From positions 575,407 through 639,406 of the forward strand of contig SSNU01000086.1 of NCBI GenBank assembly GCA_012064415.1: 64,000 bases of DNA. Reading direction: 5' to 3'. Each line of letters opens with the position of its first letter. The first letter of the stretch is position 1. This DNA is from Gyrodactylus bullatarudis. Lineage: Eukaryota; Platyhelminthes; Monogenea; Gyrodactylidea; Gyrodactylidae. A program made the position numbers and the translations under genes. Shown one piece after another: positions 12,601 to 24,391 of the stretch. The notes beneath the pieces were generated by a model. The model saw only the letters and a list, made by a program, of their open reading frames with translations, had not been told where the DNA came from and made no database searches.

Positions 12601-13720
12601 TATTTTCAAAGGGCTGAGTCTTCTTGAGCCAATCAAGACTCCTCTGTTTTGATCTGAAGCTTTTTGGAAAATTTTCAAAGATCTGATCTACTCTAACATC
12701 GGGTGTCAATGAAATCGTATTATCTGACTGGATAATCTTCAAATTGTTGGACAGAAGGCCAGTAGATTTGAGCACACTCAATAGAGACTTTTTAATTGGA
12801 ACAAGATTCTTTGTCAACTCCAGGTTTTCAAAGCAAGAATATATCAAAGTTTCCATTTCACTTATCATAGTCTGAATTAACGAATCTTCCTCAAAACTAA
12901 TAAAAAGTTTGATGTCATTTTTTTCATTACAAAATTTTGGAGACTGATAGAGTCCCGAATGCTTTTTTTGCTTATTTTTCAAAGCACTTTTAACAGATTT
13001 TACATTATAGTTATTCATGAATGTCAATCCGTATAGAATGTCAAGAGATTTATCCTTGATTCGATAGCAATTTATCTTTTTAAGGAGAATTACAACTTGA
13101 TGAATTTTTTTGAATTCGTCTAGAGTAAGTTCAAGACCATTCAAAAGATACTAAAGGAATACGATGAAAATTAAATAACATACGTCATTTTTTATTTCTG
13201 AAAATATTTTTTCCCAGTTTTTTTGAATCATTTGACAAATGTCTCGTTTCATAGCTTCTTGATCCCCAATAGAGTTCGAGCTAAACTTTAATGGGCTAAA
13301 TTTTTCATAAAAATCTTCCAAGAATTTTCTTAGAGAATCAAGATCTGGATAATCAAATTTTAAGATATACTAATAATGGAAAAATAAAAATATTAATTTA
13401 CTGTGTTCAAATAGTCATAGTTATCTGTGAGAAAATACATGATGCAAAGATCGAATTTTTTGATTTCGACATTATCTGTATTGATAGAATGACTGAAAAT
13501 TGACTGCTTGCACAAGGGACAAATGAAATGGTAGAGGCATGAATGATAATACACCTCGAAAATGTAATTATTCATCTTACTTGCTCAAAATAAAATGATG
13601 CGTTACAGCATTGATCTAATTTGCAAATTTTATTTTTCACTTCTTCAATATTTCTTAAAATAAGTAATTTACTTACGAATAAGTTAGTTTCTGAGATATA
13701 TTTATTATTTCTAAATTCAT
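6673..13720 (-). CDS. Unrecognised ~1,156-aa protein, 13 exons
   Basis: I do not recognise the family. Exons in transcript order: 13677-13720, 13581-13653, 13402-13554, 13184-13369, 12572-13150, 12111-12499, 11713-12045, 9581-9880, 8601-8670, 8375-8538, 8193-8306, 7477-8135, 6673-7079. They sum to 3,471 nt, exactly 1,157 codons, and every junction keeps phase with GT-AG borders, which supports one gene. The protein looks helical throughout, with no signal peptide or clear membrane segment. A short C-x-x-C patch (FICPLCKQ) lies near residue 50. Introns 1-4 are only 23, 26, 32 and 33 nt, while intron 7 is 1.8 kb and holds a Penelope relic. Start: the ATG at 13720 lies 102 bp from the divergent NDUFA5 start. 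The weakest junction is exon 9/10, where I chose a non-obvious AAG acceptor to keep frame. Confidence 0.7.
7185..7335 (+). repeat. Copy of the palindrome-related repeat
   Basis: It contains AAAATTCAATCTGGCCAAAA followed by a stretch ending in AAATTTCCATTTTTTCAAC, matching the arms of the 3509-4247 palindrome. It lies inside intron 12 of the 1,156-aa gene. Confidence 0.55.
10359..10847 (+). pseudogene. Penelope-like GIY-YIG endonuclease, truncated
   Basis: The frame encodes a GIY-YIG-type nuclease domain: VVYKF, a cysteine pair (FRCFC), AEYIG, then an R-x2-E-H element. This is the layout of the C-terminal endonuclease of Penelope-like retroelements. No reverse-transcriptase region is found upstream, so the copy is 5'-truncated. 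It sits antisense in intron 7 of the 1,156-aa gene. A host GIY-YIG gene is less likely, given no ATG context or other exons. Confidence 0.7.
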
Positions 13721-13822
13721 AATATTGCCAACTACAAGATGAAGTTCATTAACAACTTTAAACGAAATTGAATTAGTAGATTAACAATCTAATTTTTGTT
13801 TATTATTAGTATAATTACAAAA

Positions 13823-14202
13823 ATGAGCGCTATCAAATTATCTACCAAGTTAACTGGTTTAGCGGTTTCTCTTAAACCCCACAAAGTATATAATATTTGT
13901 AGTATATATTGCAGGAATTGAACTCAATACTCAATAGAACCCTTGATGTACTTAAAAAGATGCCTCAAACTTATGTTTATAGAGTCGAAACTGAAAAGTT
14001 AATTTCAGAAAGATTAAATCTTTTAAATAAACACCAGAACGTTCCGGAGCTTGAAGATGCGATTGCTCATGGTCAAATTGAAGAGGTAATAATTCAATCA
14101 AAAAAGGAATATGATCTTGCACGCCAAATGGTAGTTTGGAAGCCTTGGGAGCCTTTAGTTGAAAAAGCTGATGCCTTTCAATGGAAATGGCCTCCAGTTT
14201 AA
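13823..14202 (+). CDS. NDUFA5: NADH dehydrogenase 1 alpha subcomplex subunit 5
   Basis: This is an accessory subunit of respiratory complex I in the mitochondrial matrix arm (B13). Exon 1 is 13823-13885 and exon 2 is 13915-14202, separated by a 29-nt GT-AG intron, for a 116-aa product, the same length as the human protein. Diagnostic matches include the N-terminal TGLAV, the ILxxTLDVLKKMP helix, GQIEEVI and the C-terminal WEPLVEKADAFQWKWP. The ATG at 13823 gives the family-typical N-terminus. It is divergent from the 1,156-aa gene (102 bp) and convergent with PUS1 (85 bp). Confidence 0.97.
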
Positions 14203-14287
14203 TATTTTAGACTTTATTAGTATAATAAAATATGACTCATAAAATTTTTAATTTTCGATTATTACAATTTCATGTAGAATTTTGTTT

Positions 14288-15421
14288 TTATTTTTCTAAT
14301 TTATTAGCTACATCAATAAGTTCCGGTTCTATTTGGAGAAGAGTTGGCTCTGATCCTCTTTCGGCATAATTATGCAAAGGCAGAGTCTGTAACCAATTAT
14401 ACATGATATTTTCTTCGCATTCCTTACGATAAATATACGGTAGAATATGTTCAGCTTTAAATGATTCTATTTGATCCTTGTATAAATTTAGGTCTATCGG
14501 TTGATGCTCATTGTTACTACAATGTCTCTGGTTGTAATTTGGAAAGAATACTTGGCTGAGTATCAAACCTAGACCAGGAGCTTTGGGGATATCTATCCGA
14601 GTTGACTGAAAGGCCTTGGTGAATACATTCTTGTCGATTTGCTCAGTCATTACTGCGATCGCTAGGCCAATCATTTTTCTGATTTGATGAAGCATAAAAG
14701 ATTGTCCATGAATGGTTATACAGATAAACTCACGATCTTCAATCAAAAATGGATCTCCACATTCTACTTTAGTTATGTATCTATTGCAGCTTTGGTCGTT
14801 TGAAGCTCTTCCTGATGTAAAGTTGTAATAAAACTTGGTTCCAATGTAATTTGAGAGTATATCGTTGAAATCTGTAATTTGACTAGCTGTTATTCTTGTT
14901 GACGCTAAATCATTTTCTGGTAATGTAAAATCTTTGGAGATTGCATAGCTTGGCATAATGTAAATGTATTCTCTACTTTCACAAAGACTTTTGGCATTGA
15001 AATTCTTAGTTCCTCTAAAAACGTCAAGAATACGAATGTCATCTGGAAGAAGATTGTTGAGAGTGCCAACTTGGTCGTTTATTTCCTCGTTGAGATTTGC
15101 AGAAACTAATTGACCAAGAGCAGATACACTTCTGTCAGTTTTACTACATCTTTGAAATCTTATCGAAGGTAAATTTCCATAATTCATTTCGGTTATCAGA
15201 TCAGCTTTGAGAAAAGCTTTCAATAATTCTTCTTCGATTGAAGGAAAATCTTTAAGTCGCTGCATTCCATAATAATTTCTACCGCTATACATCATCAAGA
15301 TTATGTAATTTCTTCTTTTCATTTTTTTAATTTTGTCAGGAATTTCACTAATTAGACTATTACTATCAGGTAAACGTTTTTGTGTCATATTGAGAAAAAG
15401 TGAGAGAATTGATTTTATCAT
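14288..15421 (-). CDS. PUS1: tRNA pseudouridine synthase 1 (TruA family)
   Basis: PUS1 converts uridine to pseudouridine in tRNAs and some other RNAs, in nucleus and mitochondria. The single exon gives 377 aa. Seen: an N-terminal YSGRNYYGMQR segment, the catalytic-Asp motif as FQRCSKTDRSVSA (usual RTDKGVSA, so the Gly is Ser here), GTKFYYNFTSG, GQSFMLHQIRKMIG and DIPKAPGLGL, all in the family order. The ATG at 15421 is only 4 nt past the stop of the COX6C-like gene on the same strand; a second ATG at 15388 is possible. Such spacing leaves no room for a normal promoter and suggests a shared transcript. Confidence 0.96.
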   Translation of the reverse strand: MIKSILSLFLNMTQKRLPDSNSLISEIPDKIKKMKRRNYIILMMYSGRNYYGMQRLKDFPSIEEELLKAFLKADLITEMNYGNLPSIRFQRCSKTDRSVSALGQLVSANLNEEINDQVGTLNNLLPDDIRILDVFRGTKNFNAKSLCESREYIYIMPSYAISKDFTLPENDLASTRITASQITDFNDILSNYIGTKFYYNFTSGRASNDQSCNRYITKVECGDPFLIEDREFICITIHGQSFMLHQIRKMIGLAIAVMTEQIDKNVFTKAFQSTRIDIPKAPGLGLILSQVFFPNYNQRHCSNNEHQPIDLNLYKDQIESFKAEHILPYIYRKECEENIMYNWLQTLPLHNYAERGSEPTLLQIEPELIDVANKLEK

Positions 15422-15425
15422 ATAA

Positions 15426-15662
15426 TTAAGATTTGAATCCAAGTTCAGTCTCTTTTTTTTCTTTGGCAATCAAAGCTTGATAATATTCTTCTTTTTGACT
15501 TTTGATTTTAGGATTATCAAAAGCGTAATGTTTGGCCAAGCCAACAATAGTGAATAGAGTGAAGCCTGCTCCTATTATAGATGAAGCTATTATTGTTCCT
15601 CTGAATAGTTTATTTTTTAGTTGTGTAAGCTTTTTAGGACGATATTTCTGGGTATTAAGCAT
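15426..15662 (-). CDS. COX6C: COX6C-like small mitochondrial membrane protein
   Basis: It encodes a 78-aa protein with a basic N-terminus, one membrane helix (about residues 20-45) and a charged tail with a KEEYYQAL segment. This resembles cytochrome c oxidase subunit 6C (about 75 aa), where a helix is followed by a charged tail with Y/F residues. The similarity is in layout more than exact residues, so the call is tentative. The start is the ATG at 15662; the frame stays open further upstream, but that part overlaps the promoter gap to HSCB. It is divergent from HSCB (76 bp between ATGs) and followed by PUS1 after 4 nt. Confidence 0.55.
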   Translation of the reverse strand: MLNTQKYRPKKLTQLKNKLFRGTIIASSIIGAGFTLFTIVGLAKHYAFDNPKIKSQKEEYYQALIAKEKKETELGFKS

Positions 15663-15738
15663 AAAAATTCTCAACGGAGCTTTTTTTAAATATGGAATTG
15701 AATCTAAGATTCTTCTGATTAAAATATTAGTTGTTATA

Positions 15739-16389
15739 ATGATCAATAAATTTAAAAGGTTATCAAAATTTTTTTCAAGTAATTCAGTTTCCTTGAGGGA
15801 TCTATCCACTATCAATGTATTATGCTCCAATTGTAGAAAGCAGCTAACTGATAATATATTTTTATGCGAGTGCGGTAAACTACAGTTGCCAAATGATAAA
15901 AAACTTGATTATTTTTCAATTTACAAGCTTTCGCCAAACACTGTTAATATAGATTCGGAAAAACTTGCTGCTTATAAGCGTGAAATAATGTCTAAAGTTC
16001 ATCCAGACAAATTCGTTAAAAATCCGGATGAAAACAATATAGCTATAGAAATTTCCACCTTGGTTAATTCAGCTTTTGGTGTTCTCAATAAATTGGATTC
16101 AAGACTGGCTTACATTTTGGAATGCAATGGAGTTGAATTGAAAAGTTATAAAAGTACTGACATACTTGAAAAATTTATGGAACTTAATGAGAAACTCGAT
16201 GGTATATCTCCAGACTCTGCCAAATTTGAAGAGTTTTCCAAAAAAATCGACACGGAGATGGATGATCTACTGACGAAGACCGGTCAAAAAATAACAGAAA
16301 AGAAATTTGATATTGCAAGAGAATATTTTGTTTTGTATAGATATTATAAAAGAATCAAAGAGAGAATGGATGAGATCCAAAATATATAA
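15739..16389 (+). CDS. HSCB: Iron-sulfur cluster co-chaperone HscB
   Basis: HSCB is a J-protein that brings the ISCU-bound Fe-S cluster to the mitochondrial HSPA9 chaperone. The 216-aa product has a short targeting region, then a metal-binding Cys set (CSNC and CEC) typical of animal HSCB, then a J-domain with the required HPD in VHPDKF (about residues 90-95). A C-terminal helical bundle that binds ISCU follows. The start is the ATG at 15739; the frame is open upstream, but that sequence overlaps the COX6C-like gene on the other strand. It ends 60 bp from the convergent kinase stop. Confidence 0.95.
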   Translation: MINKFKRLSKFFSSNSVSLRDLSTINVLCSNCRKQLTDNIFLCECGKLQLPNDKKLDYFSIYKLSPNTVNIDSEKLAAYKREIMSKVHPDKFVKNPDENNIAIEISTLVNSAFGVLNKLDSRLAYILECNGVELKSYKSTDILEKFMELNEKLDGISPDSAKFEEFSKKIDTEMDDLLTKTGQKITEKKFDIAREYFVLYRYYKRIKERMDEIQNI

Positions 16390-16449
16390 AACTTTATTTT
16401 TGAGTGCATCTATTAGTTATTAAATGTTAATTTCTTGTGGATTTAATGA

Positions 16450-18018
16450 TCACATACCGCTTCTAAAAGCGTACTCAGACATCCAAGATGAGGATGTGGA
16501 AGCAGAAGTAGAAGCAGAATTTTTTCTATATCTCAGATTGTCACTTGACATTGGAATAAAAGGTGGAACGAGGCGCTCACTTCTTATAAAAAATCTTAAC
16601 TCTTCGATCCATGATTGTAAGTAAGGTTCCCGATTGCGAATAACAGGTGTGGCATATGATCGACGTTTAAAATCTTCTAAAATTTTAGACTGGCTTCTAG
16701 TTATCAGGTTATTTGAAGAATGATTGAGTGAATTTTTTATAGTTTTTATCACATGATTAGGCAATCCAATTCCAGGTGAGATGTATTTTCCCTTAGGATA
16801 TGCAATTGAAGGTACCAAGAGACTTAGTAGCCCTGGATGACCGAGAATGACACGACCACCTGATAGACCCCCACCTAAGCGTTTTTCAGGATTACTGGCA
16901 AGCATTTTTCTTATCAAGTCCCAAGTTTCCTGAGACAATTCCTTTTTAGATTCATCAAATTTAGCATCTTCATTCACAGAAGGAGGAGTTGGGGGGTAAC
17001 GGTGGAAGAGGAGACGGTGGAAGAGAACACCAACTGAATACCAATCGATAGCATGCCATACTCGAATACTACCTGATTTACAAGTACGAATTTCAGGAGG
17101 CATGTGGTGAGATTCTGAATCAATATTGCTCCTAAATGTTGTACCAGGACCGTGATGAGCTATCGTAGCCAATCCAAAATCTCCAATGATTATGTGACCA
17201 TTTCCTTTTATAAATACATTGTCTGATTTGATATCTTGATGAACTATTCCAATATCATGCAGCCATATGAGAGCTTCTGTAAGTTCACACAAGTAAAAAG
17301 CAGCCTGTACTGGTGTCATTGGAGACTTGCAGGTGTTAAAGGCTAGTTCAGAAAGATCTCCACCCAGGCCTATTTCTGTCAACAAACTATAAATTATGAT
17401 CGAGCTATCAGCGTTGACAGGAAACTTATCTTTAGCCATATCTAGAGACTCTTGCATATATGCATATGTTTTCATGACAAAAGGATGGATGACCGAAGAG
17501 GTGGCATTCTTTATGTTATTAGTCTCTCGATTTCTTGAGAGGAATCGTTCAAAATTCAAAAGTTTCTTGAATACATTTTCATCAGATGACTTTTTAGAAC
17601 ACTCATCATGTGAACGCTTGTTATTAGATTGATTAGCAGCTTGAATCATTTCTTTGTAAGCATCGACTTCGAGTTTGAAACAAATTCCATGAGTGAGTTC
17701 TTTGATTGCGTAACATTCGCCATTCATTGATCTAACACGATAGACTTTGCCATATTTACCTTTGCCTATAATACTTTCAACATCAAACACAAGGCCGCAT
17801 TCTAATTTTGAAGTTTCAAAAAAATAACGAGCTTTCTTGAACTCTATCTTATCTGGATCGGGATAAACACTCATATGACAAGCATTAGATCTGTGAACAT
17901 CGTTACAGCGGGTGTATCCAACTGTAAAATATCTTGATCCGAAATGGTCAAGGAAATCAGCTTCAGGATCAGGTAGAACACCTTGAGTTAATGAATTGAT
18001 ATTCTCATATTCGTTCAT
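16450..18018 (-). CDS. AGC-like serine/threonine protein kinase
   Basis: The single-exon gene gives 522 aa. Kinase landmarks: glycine loop GKGKYG (residues 85-90), AIK lysine at 106, catalytic loop HQDIKSDN (HRD changed to HQD, catalytic Asp kept), IGDFGLAT, then MPPE in place of APE. The C-lobe motif RLGGGLSGG followed by HPGL is the AGC-type ending. A charged insert of about 50 residues (rich in N, K and S) follows the alpha-C helix. The tail is Ser/Thr rich. The start is the ATG at 18018, since the frame opens further up only from a TTG. I cannot assign an orthologue; it could be a lineage-specific AGC member. Confidence 0.9.
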   Translation of the reverse strand: MNEYENINSLTQGVLPDPEADFLDHFGSRYFTVGYTRCNDVHRSNACHMSVYPDPDKIEFKKARYFFETSKLECGLVFDVESIIGKGKYGKVYRVRSMNGECYAIKELTHGICFKLEVDAYKEMIQAANQSNNKRSHDECSKKSSDENVFKKLLNFERFLSRNRETNNIKNATSSVIHPFVMKTYAYMQESLDMAKDKFPVNADSSIIIYSLLTEIGLGGDLSELAFNTCKSPMTPVQAAFYLCELTEALIWLHDIGIVHQDIKSDNVFIKGNGHIIIGDFGLATIAHHGPGTTFRSNIDSESHHMPPEIRTCKSGSIRVWHAIDWYSVGVLFHRLLFHRYPPTPPSVNEDAKFDESKKELSQETWDLIRKMLASNPEKRLGGGLSGGRVILGHPGLLSLLVPSIAYPKGKYISPGIGLPNHVIKTIKNSLNHSSNNLITRSQSKILEDFKRRSYATPVIRNREPYLQSWIEELRFFIRSERLVPPFIPMSSDNLRYRKNSASTSASTSSSWMSEYAFRSGM

Positions 18019-18629
18019 AATCAAGATAACATTTGTTAATTTCAATCTATAAGAGCATGAAATTTAAATACCTCGGGTGTCAGTCCCACACTCATCAACG
18101 AATCAGATTCAAGTATTTTGAGACCCCCTTTTTTCAAGGGAGTGGATACTTTTCATTGGAAAGTGTGTTCTTTCTAATTAAAATGAAACATGATTTTATA
18201 AAAAGTCCTCTGAATTGTATTTTATAGTAAATAATACATTAAATACACTGTAATACCAAGGTAGGTCTCTTGAAATATCATAACTCCTAAAAAACGTTAG
18301 ATTTAAATAAATATCAAGCCACCAAACTATTAAAAAATATCAGATCATGAAAAACCTTCTCATCTCTGAAGATTCGAGTCTAAAATAAGTGGAAAATTTA
18401 CACTTTACTAAAAATTATGGAATAAATTTATACTATAAATTGAAAAGAAAATTTTGCACAGAGTGATTAAATGATTGTAATTAAAACTCACACTTGTTGA
18501 ACTTGTTTAAATCTGTTTACTTTATTAAAAATTATTGAAAAATTTTATTAAAAAAAAGACATTTCCCGGAAAAATATCAATCTTGTGAACTTAAATTACT
18601 AGAAATTGGAATTTTTCTGACAAATCATT
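18019..18629. other. Divergent intergenic region, kinase / BRD7-9-like
   Basis: This is an AT-rich stretch between two divergent starts, probably holding both promoters. I see no RNA gene, repeat pair or clear promoter box. Confidence 0.5.
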
Positions 18630-20397
18630 ATGGAGGATTGTGCAGATATAGAGAATGAATCGGAAGAAGATGTTCCTGATCGTCAACATCAAATTTATTT
18701 GACGATAAAAGAAATTCACAAGCTTGTAGTCAAAAAAGATACAATGAATATATTCGCTAATCCAGTGACTGATGATATCGCTCCTGGGTATTCTCAAATT
18801 ATTTCAAATCCAATTGATTTGGGAAGTATCCATCAAAATATCGATAAAAAAACGTATTACAAAACGATTTGTGAATATCTTGATGATTTAATTCTAATGT
18901 TTAAGAACTGCATGACCTATAATACTCCCGATACTATTTTTTATCAAAAGGCTTACCGAATGCATTCTTTCATACTCAAGCAGCTGACATTAAATAAAAT
19001 TAATAAACTTAGACATACTATTGGATATGCTTCTAATTTGAGCATTGAAGAATACGGAGATTACAAATCAACCGGATCTCAACCAAACTCTAAACGTTCA
19101 ATCAGTCCATCATCATCTGAGTGTTCTGAAGATGTAAAATCCAAGAAAAAGATAAAACTAGGTTATGCATTTGCAGAATCAACTCCTAGCAAAATCTTTG
19201 ATGTTACGATAGAAAGTGATTCCTCATTAATCGTTGATGATTCGAAACCTAAAGTTATCGAAAAAAAGATAAATCCTTCTCTTAGCTTTATCAAAACTTC
19301 ACATGTTAAATTGGATAAATCTTTTGGTTCTCCAAAAATTATTTCTAATAGCCTTATTAAGACTGATGTGGAAGTCAAAGAAGATCCCGAGTCAGATTCT
19401 GAAATTGTTGACCTTGTTGCGATTAAGCAAAAAAATGACATTATTCTTGACAAGTTAGGTAAAAATAGACCTGAATTTGGATTTTTGGAATCGTACTCTG
19501 AAAGTATCTATGTGAATTATTTAGATGACACAAAAGAAAAAGTGAAAGTCTCTTATTCGCCTTTTATTTCAAGTTGTCTGAGGGACAAAAATTTCAAAAA
19601 GGCATTTGAAAATCTTGACGTTGTACCTGAGGATTTTAGTGAGAAGATAGAATCTTTGAAAAAAATTAGTACATTGCCTAAAGAACCTATTGGTTACAAT
19701 TTTCATGGCCCACTTAAAGTAAGTCAAAATATCTTTCAAAAGAATATTTCTATAAACTAACAGCTTAGTAACCAGAGCTGTCTACATTGTTATGTGAGTT
19801 AATAACCTAGGTAACAGAATTTTGACTGTTTTATTGAATTTTAGTAGTTTTTTGGAATAGTGTACTGGTAAAATTTAGGTTAAAGAAAAATGAAAGCTTG
19901 TAACCTTAAGAATATTGAAATTCTTCAATGAGATTAAATGAATAGGAATTGAGATGATGAAATTTCCAGCCAGTATTTAAGCGCAGCTTCACGCCAAAGC
20001 TTATCAAATATGACTGATGTGAGATATCCATGATGTGAGAGGACTTGAAAGGAAAATTGAGATAAATAAACCAGGCTCGATTTTGGTGAAGAAATTGAAT
20101 AGTTTATAAAAAGAAAATTCAATCAATTAAAAATTATAATTTTCTTAGATTTTTGATGAAACTCAATTGATGAATCTTCTTTCAATTTATGGAGGAGATG
20201 GACAATGTCTAGAATATGTTCTTTCTCTTCTAAAGTTCGCTAATCCAATTGGAACGTGGGCTTTAGATTCATGCGACGATAAACTGAATAATGTAACAGA
20301 TGGTATTCATTCAAGTCTCGGCAGTTATATTCTCAAGAATGATAATCTTGATATTATCTCAAATTCGAATGAAAGTTTATTGAAGTTACTCATATAA
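18630..20397 (+). CDS. Bromodomain protein, BRD7/BRD9-like
   Basis: BRD7 and BRD9 read acetyl-lysine in SWI/SNF complexes (PBAF and ncBAF). Exon 1 is 18630-19718 and exon 2 is 20149-20397, giving 445 aa; the junction is phase 0 with a 430-nt intron. The bromodomain spans about residues 20-120, with FANPVTDDIAPGYSQII, PIDLGSI and MTYNTPDTIFYQKA; the YNxPDTxxYxxA form is typical of the BRD7/9 branch. An Ser-rich linker follows. A later YSPFISS segment recalls the conserved region after the BRD7/9 bromodomain. I cannot tell BRD7 from BRD9. Confidence 0.85.
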
Positions 20398-20542
20398 TTC
20401 AACGATGTTTTTAACACAAATAAAATTATAATATATTTTGCATTTTTCTATATTTGTAAAAATAAATCTGATTTCTTGAAGTTAAATTATTGTTAAATAA
20501 TTGATGAGAATGAAGTATATGATTTAAATGTGCGATCTGAAT

Positions 20543-20977
20543 TTATGAGTTTTTGAATTGATCATACCAATAAGGTCGAATTGGCTTCTTTCTTCTGTAT
20601 TTAGGATGGAGCTTTGCATTTTTAATACTCCATATCCTAAAGCAAGATTTTTCATGCTTTAAAAGCTTGTCTGTTTCGATTTCACAGTTGCAAATGTAAC
20701 ATATAACTCCTGGAGTATCATGAAGAGGACGTTTTAACACTTTAGGTTTAGATAAAACTGATGTTTTTGGTCTTGTAACATCTGTCTTTTTTCGTTCTTG
20801 TTGATTTTCTTTATTTTTTTCTGGTTCAGATTGAGAATTTAGCTTTTCAAAACATTTTCTTTGGTGGATATTAATGGATGCAGATCCATATTTTCTATTA
20901 CAATAGATACATATGATAAAAGGCTCCTGCGCCGGCATTTGATGGATTTTAAAAATGCTATTGTTGATAGCGCACAT
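20543..20977 (-). CDS. C2HC zinc-finger protein (ZC2HC1-like)
   Basis: The 144-aa protein has two C-x2-C-x12-H-x3-C fingers: CIYCNRKYGSASINIHQRKC, and a second one starting CYICNCEIET and ending HEKSC. This is the C2HC form of the ZC2HC1/ZNF474 group. The linker is rich in K, E and P. The C-terminus is basic with a Trp/Tyr patch. A second ATG at 20938 is equally possible. It is divergent from ATP5F1B with 77 bp between ATGs, so the two may share a promoter. The function of this family is poorly known. Confidence 0.8.
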   Translation of the reverse strand: MCAINNSIFKIHQMPAQEPFIICIYCNRKYGSASINIHQRKCFEKLNSQSEPEKNKENQQERKKTDVTRPKTSVLSKPKVLKRPLHDTPGVICYICNCEIETDKLLKHEKSCFRIWSIKNAKLHPKYRRKKPIRPYWYDQFKNS

Positions 20978-21054
20978 TCAAAAAGCTAAAAATCAGTATA
21001 TATTTTTGTTTGTACAAAATCAATTCACACTCATTTTGAATTTCGTACGCCATC

Positions 21055-22652
<1,598 letters not shown>

Positions 22653-22712
22653 TTCTGATTGATAATAATTTATTTAATTATAGAATATAGGATTATTCTT
22701 ATGTACAAAATT

Positions 22713-23337
22713 CTATTTACTATGACTTTTAACTTTGGCTAAGCGCTGTTGTAAAGTACTCAATCTGTCGAACTTGAAATCAGCAGGACTAAAAATATGA
22801 GAATGAGTAAACTTACAAATCGAATAGTTTTTCGGTCTCCTCAAGTTCTTGAGTGGGAATCTCATCTAGTCTCTTGGGCACATCAAATAACTGGGGAATT
22901 TCTCCCGAAACACGACTGAGCATGTCTTTCGGGATAGTTTGTATACAATCAGAGTATACTATGAGTCTTTGCATGTTTATCTTGAGTAATTTATCACGTG
23001 GCAAGTGGATCTTCACCTCCCTGCGTATTAATTCTGTTGGATCTCTATTATGAATATCCTTTGCTATGACATCGTATCTTTTAGCACCAAATCTAGTATA
23101 ATCGGGATACATCAGTCTATTCCAAAATCTACTATTGTCTTTCATTGCAATCTTCTTCGAGTTATAAACAACAACAAAGTCTCCAATATCCTCACCTGGG
23201 GCATAGATTCTTTTGTGCATACCAACCAAGTATTTAGACAAAACTTCACCACTTAGAATAGGACATTGATATTCAGCATTGTAAAGTAAGTATCTTTTAG
23301 AGAATAAATGCCAGTTTTGGGCCCTGAAACGACTCAT
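22713..23337 (-). CDS. MRPL13: 39S ribosomal protein L13, mitochondrial
   Basis: This is a large mitoribosomal subunit protein (uL13m). Exons are 22817-23337 and 22713-22788, separated by a 28-nt intron; the spliced product is 198 aa. Family matches: NWHLFSKRYLLYNA, LVGMHKRIYAPGEDIGDFVVV, a later NSRFWNRLMYPDYTRFGAKR stretch, IHNRDPTELIRREV, and MQRLIVYSD. Reading through the intron would end the protein early at a stop in it. The ATG at 23337 starts the family-typical SRFRAQNWHLF. Confidence 0.95.
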
Positions 23338-24391
23338 TTTTGAAATTTCACTCAAGTTAATCAATAACATGCATTTATAAAATTTGTTTTGCACAATTTT
23401 GAAAATCGTTTAGAATCTAAACTTTAGATTTCAATTTGAAATATTCACAAAGACTTTGTGACAAAGTGGTACCACTTAGTGGTTGAAAATTTTTCATTTT
23501 TTCACAATTAATAATACAATATATAATTTATAATAATCAATAGAGGTAGATGAAATTAATAATGTCATTATATATAATATATGTTTTATAATTATCGATT
23601 AAATATAAATGCTAGCAACTGCTAAATACAGTTAGACTTGTGATTCCCTGGAATTTTCCCTCTCTCTCGAGACAAGTCCCCTCTGCTGATTTTAAATTTA
23701 TTTTTCGAAATCATCATCTTACTTATGAGTAGGGTTTTAAAAATCTACATTTTCTTGGAAATTCTTCAAAATTTTTACAACACTAGATTTTTGTTAAAAA
23801 ATGATCAATTTTAACTATTTTTCTACCCGAAACATTGTTTTAGATAATAAGTAATTACTAATTAGTAATTAGATAATAAATTTTCAGATTTTTTTAGAAT
23901 GCCATATAACTTTTCGGTGTCTGTTTGATAGAAATGAGATCATGAAGATTTTAATTTTGTATAATGTTTTGTATATGACTGAGAAAAGAACTTTGTCATA
24001 AGCTTTTTCGATCTCTAGTGGAGATTCTCCACATAGACTTCAAAGTGGATTTTTTAAAAAATTTGAAAATTGAACATATTTATTATTTATCCTATTGACT
24101 TTCTAATTCTCGACTTGTTATTGGCATTGAGAAGTAGATCAATTCTTATTATTTCCGGAGATATCTCAGGATGCATGATGAATACGTGACGTATCATAAG
24201 TCATGTTGGTTGTAAGTTGTGCAATTATTTACTTGATAAACTTTGGGATAAACCCTTGTTCCCTTCATATTTGATGTGCCTGGAAACATTGCAATAAGTT
24301 CAACTTTGCATTTCATTTCAGCTTTGTGAGAGAATACAGGTCATCTTTAAATATAATACATTTATTGAATTCTATGTTTATAAATTTAATC
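23338..24391. other. Intergenic region without recognisable content
   Basis: About 1 kb of AT-rich DNA between MRPL13 and the last NOTUM exon. It has short AT runs (for example 23510-23600) and no supported gene, RNA or transposon end. Confidence 0.5.

Noticed and set aside
6673..13720. Dynein heavy chain or exocyst subunit as identity of the 1,156-aa protein
   Set aside because: One exon has a weak ILWSF resemblance to a dynein AAA lid, but no P-loop or other dynein motif is present. No exocyst signature either.
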